Assembly: GCA_963576785.1 (NCBI GenBank)
Contig: OY756147.1
Coordinates: 1,798,001 to 1,862,000 of the forward strand
Reading direction: 5' to 3'
Source of the DNA: Chlorophyllum brunneum
Lineage: Eukaryota > Basidiomycota > Agaricomycetes > Agaricales > Agaricaceae
Length of the DNA: 64,000 nt
Positions 1 to 10,943 of this stretch are shown piece by piece; position 1 is the stretch's first letter, and every line of letters starts with the position of its first letter. The position numbers and the translations under genes were made by a program. Below the pieces are notes generated by a model, which saw only the letters and a program-made list of their open reading frames with translations, made no database searches and was not told where the DNA came from.

Positions 1-482
1 TCGCTGACTTAGATCTCAACTTTCTATTTGTTGATTGGTTGTTTGAGGTCTGGAGGGTACGCCAGCTTCAATCCGCCGTTCGAGTCCAGCTGGTTCATGC
101 TTCTTTATATCTGGAATCATAGGTGTATCCCGAAGAACTTCTGAACAGAGGGCTCGCTCGTGAAATCTCATTAAAAGAACTTAAATTTCAGCACCTTGAC
201 TGTAAATGGACGTGTCCCATGCGCCGAGAGAATCATCAGGAAATCAGGGTAAGTAGGCATATTATTGATGTATTGAGTTTTCTGGATCTGAGCTCCTTAC
301 TATTCGTATAGCCTCGCTTATCTACCCAATTACTCGCATTTGTATCAGAACTGGAGTCTCCGCAACGACAAAACCCAGATCGAGAGGTCCTCATTTTTGG
401 GAGTAAACCAGAGATTAGGAATGCATTATTGTACGATGGGTTCGAGAGTAAAACACGTTATTTTATTCCGTACCCCTACTAA
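1..482 (+). CDS. 3' end of a NACHT-family NTPase gene, paralogue of the gene at 31506-33756
   Basis: Three exons can be joined without a stop: 3-56, 123-248 and 312-482 (TAA at 480-482). The introns are 57-122 (GTACGC..ATAG) and 249-311 (GTAAGT..TAG). The middle exon is exactly 42 codons, the same as in the minus-strand gene at 31506, and both introns sit at the same places. Shared protein motifs include VDxLFExW, REIxLxELKF and the near-identical stretch LIFGSKPEIRNAL before the C-terminal YFIPY. The ATPase part lies to the left of the window. The frame is clean, so this is probably the end of a working or recently working gene. Domain assignment rests only on the paralogue; the C-terminal region itself has no family name I recognise. 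Confidence 0.8.
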
Positions 483-1124
483 TTGCACGTCTGCGATTTC
501 ATTGTGTATGATTATGAGCTGTGGGTGCGGAATTGCAGATCATCCGACTGTCTTTGTTGCCCTCTTGGCTGCTTAGCTTCCCAGGATATTATTGTGAAGA
601 TGCGCGGCTACTCGAGAGAATACAACCTGTCAGCCTTAACGGAGGATCGGCGCTATATGCGCGAGCCCACTCCCTTCGAAACGTCCGATTTTCCATTGTT
701 AACCAAGGGGGACATAGAACCTTCCTCACTGCTCAGAGTATCTTCCTAGCAGTGAGCATGGAACCATGACTTAAGTATTTTTCCTTTATTTCTCCTATAC
801 ACTGGTCCTCTGGTGTATTTTATACCAAGACTAGCTACCTAACCACCTCAGCCGTCAACCAGTTCCCTGCTGACACTGAGAATTTACTTGTTCATTACAA
901 CCGAGTGCCCTCTTCAGTGGAGGACCTGCCAACAGGCAGGTAAGTTTTCTTGGGCAGAACATGACAAGTCACAGGAAGGTGAAGTTGGGTATAACACCTT
1001 ACTGTCCCTCCTGTCCTACCCTTCTCCCTATACCACTCGCTTTACCCTCCTCTTCCTGTAATCACATGGTTTTCCAATTAAAGACCCTACTCATATGCCA
1101 CCTGGAAGTAATAACAGAATCGGC
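483..1124. other. Non-coding stretch downstream of the NACHT-family gene end
   Basis: I see no supportable gene. Short open frames here lack homology to anything else in the window, and the sequence is not a copy of the retrotransposons described below. The first part is presumably the 3' UTR of the gene ending at 482. The region ends where the LTR-like copy beginning TGTTGAACAG starts. Confidence 0.5.
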
Positions 1125-1567
1125 TGTTGAACAGCACAGTATTTACGCAGTAACAGATGGACAATCTGACTTACTGATAAGCTGGTTAGTAGGACAGTGA
1201 AGTACTAGTAAGAGTTGCTGTGAGTCAAGTAGAGCAAGGTAGAAATTGAGTAGATTGTCTTAAGAAACATAAGGGAATACATGCTGCTTTATATACTAAT
1301 TGTCTGGGTAGCAAACCCTAAGACCTACAAGTAATAATAGGCATAATGAGTCAGTAATGACTACAGAGTCCCTTGAAACACTGCAATATCATCAGCGGTG
1401 TCCAGTAGCATAATTGGAGTGACAGAGTATCAGTCAGCTCATGAAATACATGAGGAAATGGTGCATAATGTGAGTCAGAGGGTGCAGCCTCAATGATGAA
1501 TATTAGATGAATAATACTGAAGAGCTAGTCATATGGAATGCAGCTATAGTAAGCACAAATGACAACA
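1125..1567 (-). repeat. LTR-B, full copy in minus orientation
   Basis: A 443-bp repeat bounded by TGTTGA..GACAACA, so the ends read TG..CA and form the imperfect inverted repeat TGTTG/CAACA typical of LTRs. Orientation is taken from a TATA-like TAGTATATAA and downstream CAATCTACTC, which read 5'-3' on the minus strand. It matches the copies at 1948-2399 (inverted) and 2450-2687 (same orientation). The family differs from the gypsy and copia LTRs elsewhere in the window, although its TATA region resembles that of the gypsy LTR. Confidence 0.7.
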
Positions 1568-1947
1568 TCAGCCAGCCAGTTAGCCAGCTCTGGAAACTCT
1601 AGCTAGTGGCTATTGCTTAGGAACTTGACATCTCCCAACAAGCAATTGGTCATAGCACTGTTATTGAATTATACCAGGGAATCAAACACCATTTCTTGGA
1701 CCATCCTGAGATGGCAGAGAATTCCTGATATCAGAACCTATTTTCATGAGCAAGATGAGATGAACATGCTAGCCAACCTAAGCAGAATGTAGAACTACCA
1801 GAACTAAGGCCCCTACCCTTGGGATCTGTCAATGGAGGGAAAGAACTGGAATGGGCAGGCTGATTTGAATATGATGACCCAAGAGTGGAATAGTCACTAC
1901 CACCAACCAAGAGTAATCAAAGCCAGTCCTACCTGCCTGTCTGGCAT
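1568..1947. other. Spacer between the two inverted LTR-B copies
   Basis: This 380-bp segment separates LTR-B copies that face in opposite directions. It may be decayed internal sequence of the LTR-B element: conceptual translation gives retrotransposon-like scraps broken by several stops. No domain can be named, and no primer-binding site or polypurine tract is clear at either edge. Confidence 0.4.
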
Positions 1948-2399
1948 TGTTGTCATTTGCACTTTCTAGGCTGCATTCCATATGACTAGCTCTTCAGTAG
2001 ATTACTAATATTTTCTTCCTAATATTTGTCATCGAGGCCACACCCTCTGACTCACATTATGCACCTCCTACTCATGTATTTCATGAGCTGACTGATCACT
2101 ATCACTCTCATTATGCTACTGGATACTGCTGACCATATCACAGTGTTTCAAGGGACTCTGTAGTCATTACTGACTCATTATGCATGGTTATTACTCTTAG
2201 GTCTTAGGATTTTGCATCTGACATTAGTATATAAGCAGCATGTATTCCCTTATTATTCTTCAGACAATCTACTCAATTCCTATACTCGCTCTACTTAACT
2301 CTCAGCAACTCCAACTAGTTCACTTAACCATCTACTAACTACCTTTATCAGTAAGTCAGATTATCCATCTGTTACTGCATAGTACTGTGCTGTCAAACA
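1948..2399 (+). repeat. LTR-B, full copy in plus orientation
   Basis: Reverse-complement copy of 1125-1567, about 452 bp. It runs from TGTTGTCATTTGC to GCTGTCAAACA. The TATA-like box TAGTATATAAGC lies near the middle. The terminal bases have drifted (CAAACA instead of CAACA). Together with 1125-1567 it forms a long imperfect palindrome with a 380-bp loop. Confidence 0.7.
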
Positions 2400-2449
2400 G
2401 GCATGGAGTCAGAAGCTTCCAACAACAGCACAAGATATTGAGCACATCC

Positions 2450-2687
2450 TGTTGAACAGTACAGTATTATGCAGTAATGGACAGATAATCTGACTTACTG
2501 ATTGATAAGTTGGTTAGTAGACTGGTTAGAGTACTAGTAAGAGTTGCTGTGAGAGTTGAGTAGAGCAGTAGAAAGATGAGTAGATTGTCTAAAGAAACAT
2601 ATACTACTTATATACTAATGTCTGGGATGCAAGACCCTAAGACCTAAGAGTAATAACTATGCATAATGAGTCAGTAATGACTATGGA
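2450..2687 (-). repeat. LTR-B, partial copy cut off by Gypsy-1
   Basis: Starts with TGTTGAACAGTACAG like the copy at 1125 and follows it for about 238 bp. It then stops abruptly at the start of the Gypsy-1 LTR (TGTTATGACC at 2688). The missing remainder is not found on the other side of Gypsy-1 at 18408, so a simple insertion does not explain the truncation. Confidence 0.65.
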
Positions 2688-2992
2688 TGTTATGACCTTA
2701 GTCTAGGACTCAGGTTGCAAGTCTTTGGATAAAGACAAGGAAGTAGAGAAAAGAGGAAGGAATGATACAATTGGTAAAGTGTAAGGAATACATCAAGTAT
2801 TGCTACACTTTATATACTAGTGGTGGTTACTAAGAATAAGGAATGGAGTAACAGAGTTATAGGAAACAAGTAGAATGAGTCACAAAGAGTACAGTTTTAT
2901 GGAGCAAAACAGGAGGTGAGATAGATACTGAGTAATTGATGAGTATGATAGGTGCATGATAGGAATGTACTGTCTATCTATAGTTCATAACA
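2688..2992 (-). repeat. Gypsy-1 3' LTR
   Basis: 305 bp from TGTTATGACC to TTCATAACA (minus-strand sense TGTTATGAAC..GTCATAACA). It contains the family's TATA box on the minus strand and the TTACACTTTACCAATTG motif just downstream, which is the predicted transcript start. The polypurine tract AAAAAGGGAGGTAT lies directly internal, at about 2993-3006, seen as its complement on the plus strand. Confidence 0.88.
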
Positions 2993-3039
2993 ATACCTCC
3001 CTTTTTATGTTCATGACCCCATGAAGTATAGTGGACTAC

Positions 3040-3610
3040 TGTTGAGGAAATGACCGTAATGAGTTGTTTGCTGGGGGCAGCAGTAAATGCAGTGGGAGAG
3101 AACGTAGGGTCTACTCACCAAGATAATAAGCTTCTATCTGATACCTATAGAAAGGTAATTCGGATAGACAGATATTATTGATAAAACGGTTGGTGTCAGA
3201 GAGGTAGAGGTCAAAGTCAATTAAATCAATTGAGGTGTTGTACTCAAAGAGATAGGCAATAGTGAAGAGGTTGTTCGATTGAACAAGATGCAGAACTAGG
3301 TCTGCTACATGGGGTTTATATACATATTGTAACATAGGCAAGTCATACTTCATAAAATACTAGGAATACATAGAATGTTCCTTATAACTCCCTTTAACTG
3401 TGGCGTAGTGCCTGTGGAGTACTGCAGAACATAGTATCTAGTCATTGGTACTATGTAGAATAATCTATCAAGTACTTATGACTCTTATTGTATGCAAAAC
3501 AACTCATAAGAAGTTACTATGGACTGAAGTTACTGGAAAGTAACGGATCAGTCTATTATTATCATAATGACTTCATAGTCTATTTTTAGAATATGTCTGA
3601 AACTTCAACA
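3040..3610 (-). repeat. Copia-1 3' LTR
   Basis: 571 bp, plus-strand ends TGTTGAGGAA..AACTTCAACA (element sense TGTTGAAGTT..TTCCTCAACA). Internal to it, element sense AGCAAGGAGGAG (about 3611-3622) serves as the polypurine tract. Confidence 0.93.
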
Positions 3611-3644
3611 CTCCTCCTTGCTCTGTATTAATATAGAGTTTTAA

Positions 3645-6600
3645 TCACTCAAACGTCAAGCCAAGGCAAGGTCGGAATAGATTGAATTTTATTTTGTCTA
3701 AATTCTTTGTGAGAATATCGGCAGGATTTTCTGTGCCTTTCACAGAGAATATTTCAATCTTTCTGTCTTCTACCAAATCACGAATGTAATGGTATTTGAC
3801 GTCAACATGTTTTGATCGTTTTTCTGTTACTGGATTTTTGGCCCAAAATATTGAACCCTCATTATCACTGAAGAGATAAGAGGCCAATGATTGAGTACCA
3901 ATTTCTTCCAACAAATTGACAGTCCAAACAAGTTGTTGACTACAATCTGACAAAGCCATATACTCAGCTTCAGTGGAAGATAATGCAATAGTTTTCTGTT
4001 TCCTACTTAACCAAGTGATAGCTCCACTGGCTAATAAACAGAAATATCCAGTTACAGATTTACGACTAATTGGATTACCAGCCCAATCAGAGTTGGAAAA
4101 GGTATTAAGGCCTTGCATAGAACTTCCATTATAGGTAATTCTATATTTGCGAGTAGCATTAAGATACTTTAGCAAATGTAGGCCTGCATTATAATGCACT
4201 TTAGTGGGATTGGTCATATGTTGTGATAATTTGACAGTGGCAAAAGCTATGTTGGGCCAACTGCCTATCATCAGATACATAACTGATCCTACTAACTGTT
4301 GATACCTCTTTATGAAGTCAGGTGTCACTTTTCCTGTATTGGATTCGAAGATAAATCCATTTGGTAATGGGATTTCTTCTTTTCCAATTACTTTAAATCA
4401 ATCAAGAACTGTTCCTAGATAATCTATTTGGTCTAGGGTAATTGATCAGTTTATCGGATTCTGCGAAATTTTCATGCCAGGAAACTCTTTGGTTGGACCA
4501 AGGTCTTGGCATTCCCATTTCTTCATAAAGAGTGCTTGCTTCTCATGTAGAAGTCTAGAACCTCTGACTCTGACAAACATTGAGTCATCTACATAGATCA
4601 GAGCTATAATAAGCTCTTTGGTTTCAGGGTCATAGTAATAATAGACTCCAGCATCTAGTTTGGATCAGACAAATTTAACTCTTCTAAGCACGCTTTCCAC
4701 CATTTAGATTTCTCTTCTGATGGTAGTCGATTTAGATCCTTGAAAGAGATAGGAACTAATGGTGATTCGACTTTTTGAGTGCACAGATAATCGATCATCC
4801 CTACTCCTCCTTCTCTGCATAAGTCTTCTAATGTAGAAGCTTCATGCTGAGAATGTCTATCGATTATTCTGGGTTTAGAAGCCTCTGATCAAATTTGTCT
4901 AACAAGTCTACTTGTAGAACTTGTCAACTTTGACTTAGGAGGTTGGAACATCTCATAGTTCTGGAGGATTTTGGTCAGATGCTTTGTAGAACCATAGAAG
5001 TTTCCTGGACGTTCGGGTACTTTTCTGGTTCTTTGTGGTCTCTGAGGTTTTTCAGGAACCAGTATTTGATCCAAGTGACCTTGTGGTACAGAAGGACCAG
5101 CATCCCGATTATCTTTGACAGGGGTATAGGGTATGAATGGTTGTACATCCAGATCATCTCTTTGAGAAGGCGGATGGTTAGGACCTTCAGGGTGATTGGG
5201 TGGATCAGCATATGATAATCCATCACTATCATCGTCTTCTGGTGTTTGTGCTTCTCTTGGTGGAAAGAGAATGTTTTGCACAATACCATCCCACTCCTCC
5301 TGAACATTGGTATCAATATTCAGTGCTTTTCCCTTTCCTTTATTCTTTTTAGGTTCAGGGAAAGGAGTTGGAATTTGTCCATGGACAGATCTATAAGTCC
5401 TATCTTCCGGAGAACTCTCAGGAGAAGTTCAGGGAATAGGGCTTGGTAGTTTATCAAAAGGTAAACCAGTAGATGGATCTGGAGCATGGAAGACAATAAC
5501 TTCTGAAGGTGTACTTCGAGAAGTAGAAGATGATGGTTGGTTCATCCATTCTTCTCGCTTCTTCCCAACACATTTAGGGAAGTGTTCTTTGCTGAATACG
5601 GCTGTTGGAGATGTATAGATTACATTTCCATTTAGGTGCCTCATGAAACGATAGTTTTTCCTGTCTGATGTCCAACCAAGGAAAATCATGAGTTCTGACT
5701 TTGCTGTCAGTTTATTGTCTCTTATCTCTTTTGGGAGAAAGACATAAGCACCACAGCCAAAGACTCTCTCTTTGGAGATATCTGGAATCTTCTAATTCAA
5801 CACTTCATAAGGTATTTTCCACATGAGCTGTGATACCAGTGTTTTATTATAGATATGTATTGCATGATCTATAGAAAACTCCTACCAACTGTCAGGAATA
5901 CAAGCATGATGCCACATGGCTTCTGCTTTATCCATTAGAGTTTGGTTCAAGCATTCCACTCAACCATTTTGTTGGTGTATGTGCAGTGCACTAGTCTCAT
6001 GTATAATCCCTAATGAGTGCAAATGAGATTGCAACTCGTCAGTTGCATATTCTCCTCCTCTATCAGTGCAGAGATATTTTAATTTAGTCTCGTATTGAGT
6101 CTGAATTAAGACAATGAAATTTTTCATCTCTTCTGCTGCTTCTGATTTCTTATGGAGGAAGCAAATCCATCCATCAGAGGAAAAGTTGTCCATTATGGTC
6201 ATGACCCATTTAAATTTATGGTAAGAAAGAATCGGAAGTTCAACTAAATCCGAGTGAATTCTTTTGAATGGATGCTTTGCACGTGTAGGGTTCTCTCTAA
6301 AGGGTTTCTGGTGCATCTTTCCCTTGGCACAACTGTCACAGACTGGTTTTTGCTTGGGAATCCACACCGGAGTAAACCCAATCGTATTTTTCTCAAAATG
6401 ATTGAGGATATGATTAGAGGGATATCCTAATCTCGCATGTACAACTTTGTAGCCAACAATTGGATCCACAGTCATAGCTGCTTGTTCCGAGTGTACAATT
6501 TTGGTGTTAACAAAATGTAAAGTAGTATTACGACTTGCTGAAGGATATGCTTGAAGAATAGCATTTCCTTCGCTATCAACAACTACTGATTCGTTGGCAT

Positions 6601-7090
6601 CTGTTCTAACAGTTTTGCCATCCTGGCATAACTGTCCCACTGACATTAGTTGTTCAGAGGTTCCTTTTAGAAGGAAGACTGAATATATTAATATCTGTGT
6701 TGGTTGAATGCTGTCAGTCTTTCCATTATAGACTCTATGCTTAAGCATAACTGCGCCAAGACCAACCACATTAAGGTAGGGGCCTTGTGCTCCTACAGTC
6801 TTAATTGGGATCGAAACTTCGAGTTCTTTGAAGTTGATGAAGTCTTCCGCATAAGGGGTATAATGACATGATGCCCCTGAGTCTAATAACCATATGTCAC
6901 TATATTCTTCTAGTGGCATTATGATTTGATCATTGCTTAGCGATCGAGATCTAATTTGATCCAGTACTCTTAGAAACTGATCGGGCATGCGTGTTGAGAA
7001 GCAAGACAATTGAGAAGTGTTAAAACACTTCTCATTCATTGATTCGCACGAAAATACATTATTATGGGATCCTAAAGATCCTGATAGCAT
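3645..7090 (-). pseudogene. Copia-1 pol: protease, integrase, RT (deleted), RNase H
   Basis: Reading from 7090: the aspartic protease has WLLDSGASCHYTPY. The integrase has CxxCAKGKM and the DDE acidic residues in HSDLVE and TDRGGEYA, followed by HIHQQNG. Then come a proline-rich linker (about 5281-4940), RT with YVDDSMF near 4600, and RNase H (SDWAGN, LSSTEAEYMALSDCS, GSIFWAKNP, ADILTKNL). The stop is TGA at 3645-3647. Defects: in-frame stops, including TGA at about 4885 shared with Copia-2, and loss of 424 bp at about 4673 compared with Copia-3. The deletion removes the RT segment with the first catalytic aspartate and shifts the frame. Adding 424 bp back would put the start at 9241 and this stop in one frame of 2007 codons. 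Confidence 0.92.
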
Positions 7091-7099
7091 ATCTATATG

Positions 7100-9241
7100 C
7101 CCGGCCCCTGATATCCCTTGCCCTTACCCTTGCCCTTCTTCTTGTGAAGATGGCCAGTCAGCATATTGGTGACAGGACTGTGTATCAGGGTTAGTAAGAG
7201 TATCTGAGATCAAATTGATCACATACCCAGCTCCTCCCTTCTTGTAGTCACTCCCATAGTTGGTCGACAAAAGTCCAAGAGACACTTCAGATTGAGGTGC
7301 CAAAGCAAATGGTTTGGAATTCGGAGACTTTGGGAGAGGCCCAAAAGAGGGTCCTGCAATGTTTGCAGGGTTCCTGGGGTCGCGGATATCATAGGTGACA
7401 TCCTGAGCCGGCGCCATGAGGTTGTCGACCTCCTTCTCGCTCTCAAGCTGCTTGAAGGCTTCGTCTACCAACACTGTAAGTGTGGCAGGTCACCTGTAAG
7501 TGGTCTTGACCTTCTGAGTAAGAGAATATTTCTTACTCTGGAATTGCTCTGTTGGAGGGGAGGCCCGAGGAAGAGGAGGGAACTCCTCATCATAGGTCCT
7601 TACAGCCGGAGCTACTATTTCCTCTCAAGGAGGAAGGTAGAATAGCTGAACCTCTCTGGGTTCAAGTGAGTCACCCTGGGCAATGGAGTCCATGCTTGGG
7701 ATCTTTACCACATGGTGCATAGCCAAATCAATTTTTGTCCCAAATTTGGGAGAAACCAATAAGGTGTATGGTGAACCAAGGGGTAAGAGGAAAGAGAAGC
7801 AGATACAAGTCGCGTTAATATTGGGGTTACTATGCTTTAGGAACCATTTACTCACCCTTGTGTGTCCCTCACAGGTACAACCTGGGGGGTGACCAGAAGG
7901 AACCGAAGGTGCACTAGGAGGTGTCACCGATTGTCCTTGTTGGGTGCGGGGATGAGAGACCTCGTGCATCCGTTGATCATAGCAATCAAGGGCACCTTTC
8001 TTCACCATTTGCATAGGCGAAGGACCAGTGACGCGGTCGTGCCAGGTGGTCACCTGTTGGATCCGCAGTGAGTTTTCGAGCAGGGCGGTGAAACATAAGT
8101 TTCATGCTTCAGCATGCATCTTTTTCTCGAGCTCAGCACAAGCATTCTCTTGTGCCTGCTGGACCTTCTTGGGATTAACCCAAGTAAGAGGCTTTGGTCT
8201 CTCACTCACTAGTACACGAGTGGTTGGAGGAGCGGGAGCGGGAACGGGTCGAGGCGCATCCATACACCTCATCAGGTCGAAGGGGGTCATTCCTGGACCA
8301 GTGAAGTGATGGACCACTGGTTCTGTGGCAGCGGCAAAGCCTGCCATGGCTTCCGCCATGTGGGCCTGAGGTTTACCCTGGTGCTTTTTGGGCTTCTTCT
8401 TCTTCTTCTGGACATTAATCCAGGTAGGAGTAAGAGGAGAAGGCTAAGGGGGCTGCCCACTTGGATTGGCAGGGTAGCGAGGTCCTCTCGTAGGCTGGGC
8501 CCTGGTATTGCCTCCAGGGTGGAAGCGGTTCCAGGGTGGTCCAGGGCGAGTCCTGGGGAAGTTGCCCTGAGGACAAGCTTGGTAGTTGGTGGTAGCGGCA
8601 AAAGATGCTTGCTGGTTAGACATGTTAGGTCTTGACCCTTCACGTCTTGACCATTCAGCATTTATAGCCTGCTGAACTACCTCCCAGGTCATATCCACAA
8701 CATTGTGATTATTTGCCAATGTTGTTTGTGCCACAGCATTCCAATCAGGTGGTAATACATTCAAAGTGATTATCATGCCAAGAACTTCTGGCAATTTTAC
8801 CTTAGCTGTTTCTAATTGAGAAGCCATTGTTCTCAATTCAGCTAGATCCATTGCTGGATCTTGATTCCCTGAAATACGCTTTCGCAGCATTCTTTGGAGA
8901 ATTGAATATACCACAGCAGGAGAAGGTGTCCCAAAGCGGGTTTTCAAGTCATCCCAGAGGAATCCAGGAGCATCATGCCCATGGAGTAATAGGAAATCAG
9001 GTAAGGTACCATTTATAACAGCCAATGCCTGCCCTCTCAATTGTTCTCTCCTTTAATCTTCCTCCATTAAAGAGGTAGGATTTGCAGGAGAGAAATCCTG
9101 GTTTGTCACAGTCCATCCGGACTGGTCAGAACCAGTGACAGAAATGAGGGTTAGGGCATCCTGAAGCCTTCTAGACCAGAACGCATAGTTCTTAGGCCTA
9201 TTGAGCTTAGGTAAACCAGCGACGATATTATTGGTAGACAT
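7100..9241 (-). pseudogene. Copia-1 gag with a long unrecognised C-terminal module
   Basis: ATG at 9241-9239 opens MSTNNIVAGLPKL.., a UBN2-like Gag start (YAFWSRRLQDAL, QALAVINGTLPD, LWDDLKTRFG) covering roughly the first 200 residues. A Pro/Arg-rich stretch follows, then about 400 further residues in the same frame. These contain GCTCEGHTRVSKWFLK, VSPKFGTKI and LAMHHVVKIPSMDS before the protease. I find no CCHC zinc knuckle, which is unusual for copia Gag. Stops interrupt at about 9053, 8444, 8102, 7625 and 7490. Gag and Pol are in the same frame, so no frameshift signal is needed. Confidence 0.85.
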
Positions 9242-9388
9242 AATATCTTCATCGAGTGTATTTCTTTCTAGAAGAAAATTCTCGTATCAGCAATGATCAA
9301 ATACAAGAATAACTCTGTCAGGTAAAGCCCTATCATCCTATCTTGGTTAGAGGGGATGATAATGGTTTAACCATTGGTAAGGCTACCA

Positions 9389-9400
9389 GGGCCCATAACC
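9389..9400 (-). promoter_or_regulatory. Copia-1 primer-binding site (half initiator tRNA-Met)
   Basis: Directly next to the 5' LTR, with no spacer, element sense reads GGTTATGGGCCC. This is complementary to the anticodon arm of eukaryotic initiator tRNA-Met (GGGCCCAUAACC), the same internal 'half-tRNA' site used by Drosophila copia. The same 12 bases occur beside the 5' LTR of Copia-2. Confidence 0.8.
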
Positions 9401-9971
9401 TGTTGAGGAAATGACCATAATGAGTTGTTTGCTGGGGGCAGCAGTAAATGCAGTGGGAGAGAACGTAGGGTCTACTCACCAAGATAATAAGCTTCTATCT
9501 GATACCTATAGAAAGGTAATTCGGATAGACAGATATTATTGATAAAACGGTTGGTGTCAGAGAGGTAGAGGTCAAAGTCAATTAAATCAATTGAGGTGTT
9601 GTACTCAAAGAGATAGGCAATAGTGAAGAGGTTGTTCGATTGAACAAGATGCAGAACTAGGTCTGCTACATGGGGTTTATATACATATTGTAACATAGGC
9701 AAGTCATACTTCATAAAATACTAGGAATACATAGAATGTTCCTTATGACTCCCTTTAACTGTGGTGTAGTGCCTGTGGAGTACTGCAGAACATAGTATCT
9801 AGTCATTGGTACTATGTAGAATAATCTATCAAGTACTTATGACTCTCATTGTATGCAAAGCAACTCATAAGAAGTTACTACAGACTGAAGTTACTGGAAA
9901 GTAATGGATCAGTCTATTATTATCATAATGACTTCATAGTCTATTTCTAGAATATGTCCAAAACTTCAACA
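9401..9971 (-). repeat. Copia-1 5' LTR
   Basis: 571 bp, identical in length to the 3' LTR with 11 transitions between them. It is followed on the right by the target duplication ACTAC (9972-9976) and then by Gypsy-1 sequence. Confidence 0.93.
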
Positions 9972-9972
9972 A

Positions 9973-10843
9973 CTACTTAGCATCCTTTTCCTTGTGTAAG
10001 GTATTGACAAGTTGGCATTTGATGGGACCAATCATTGGGGTTCCTGAGTAGCATCTGCATCCAATCCAGAAGGGAGCATGGTCTTGTTCTCCTCTAAAGA
10101 GTATATCCTTGGAAAGTGGTAGTGTTGTTTGTCTCAGCTGCGACCAGGTTGTGAACTATTTCTTGCCAATAGTTGTCATCAAGTTGTCCTCCTTCTTTCA
10201 ATATGAGGTAGGATCAAGGTGGGTTGAATATGATAGGTTTTGTTGGTGGGTCAAAGTCGGGAATATGGATTAGTAGGTGGTCTACTTCATCTCTTATGTC
10301 TGGTTCCATTAATTGTTTAGCCACTGATTTCTCGATTCCTTCCAATCCTTTGTCTAGCCATTTTTGTTTATCTTATTTGTGGTATAGTAGTTTATTAGGT
10401 AAATTGGTTGGGGTGTATGAGTCAAGGTCCATTAGTCTTCAGGCAAGTTTGTACATGGGGTTATTGCTTAAGTCAGTGAGGTGATTGAGTCTTTCATCTG
10501 TCATGACTAGGGTGCTTTGAATGCATTGCTTCACATTGGTGTGTACCAACACATTGAGGTCAGTGGTTGCTTTATCCAGTAACTCCTTCATGAGTTCATG
10601 TTTCTTGGTTGATATAGCAGTAGGGAGGGCTCTAATAGTAGTTATGAGTAAGATGTAGCTTAAAGCTTTTGCTTGGATTTAGAGGTTGTTGACAGCATGG
10701 GCAATGTATGTGAGTCCTTTGATGGTAGAGGTATAGTGTTCAATTTGTTCTTTGGTGGACTGGGCATTGAGAAGATTGGCAAGTTCTTGTTTGAATTCTG
10801 AGTTGTTGAATGGGAATGGGGTGGGTCTGCATTCAGTGGACAT
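9973..10843 (-). pseudogene. Gypsy-1 extra ORF (ORF3), decayed
   Basis: Begins at ATG 10843-10841 with MSTECRPTPFPFNNSEF and follows the ORF3 copies of Gypsy-2 and Gypsy-3: NLLNAQSTKEQIEHYTS, KHELMKELLDKA, LDSYTPTNLPNK, VDHLLIHIPDFDPPTKP. It is broken by several stops and a frameshift near the end. The Copia-1 insertion lies at its C-terminal stop. Function unknown; see the Gypsy-2 copy. Confidence 0.75.
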
Positions 10844-10943
10844 GGTGTGTTGTGAAGGTAGTTGGCAAGGTCTAGTGTGCAGTGGATACAGTGCGAGGTG
10901 CATCGAGTGTAGTAATCTCTTGTAATGTAAGGTCTGTTGTTCA

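Larger units (their letters stand above)
3040..9971 (-). mobile_element. Copia-1: 6.9-kb Ty1/copia retrotransposon, RT-deleted
   Basis: Two 571-bp LTRs (3040-3610 and 9401-9971) flank one Gag-Pol coding region on the minus strand. The 5-bp target duplication ACTAC is exact at 3035-3039 and 9972-9976. The insertion lies in the 3' end of Gypsy-1, within or beside the stop of its extra ORF. I count 11 differences between the LTRs, all transitions (about 1.9%), so the insertion is fairly young. Domain order Gag-PR-IN-RT-RNase H places it in Ty1/copia. It cannot be autonomous because part of RT is missing. Confidence 0.95.

Noticed and set aside
1..482. Calling the left-edge NACHT end a pseudogene because its ORFs are short
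   Set aside because: The breaks coincide with GT..AG introns at positions shared with the paralogue; the spliced frame is clean.
961..1200. A 79-codon plus-strand ORF beside LTR-B
   Set aside because: It runs into the LTR-B copy, has no splice-consistent extension and matches no family I know; best seen as chance.
8028..8635. Long plus-strand ORFs opposite Copia-1 gag
   Set aside because: They are antisense shadows of a proline- and lysine-rich coding region; the minus-strand frame is the one shared with Copia-2.
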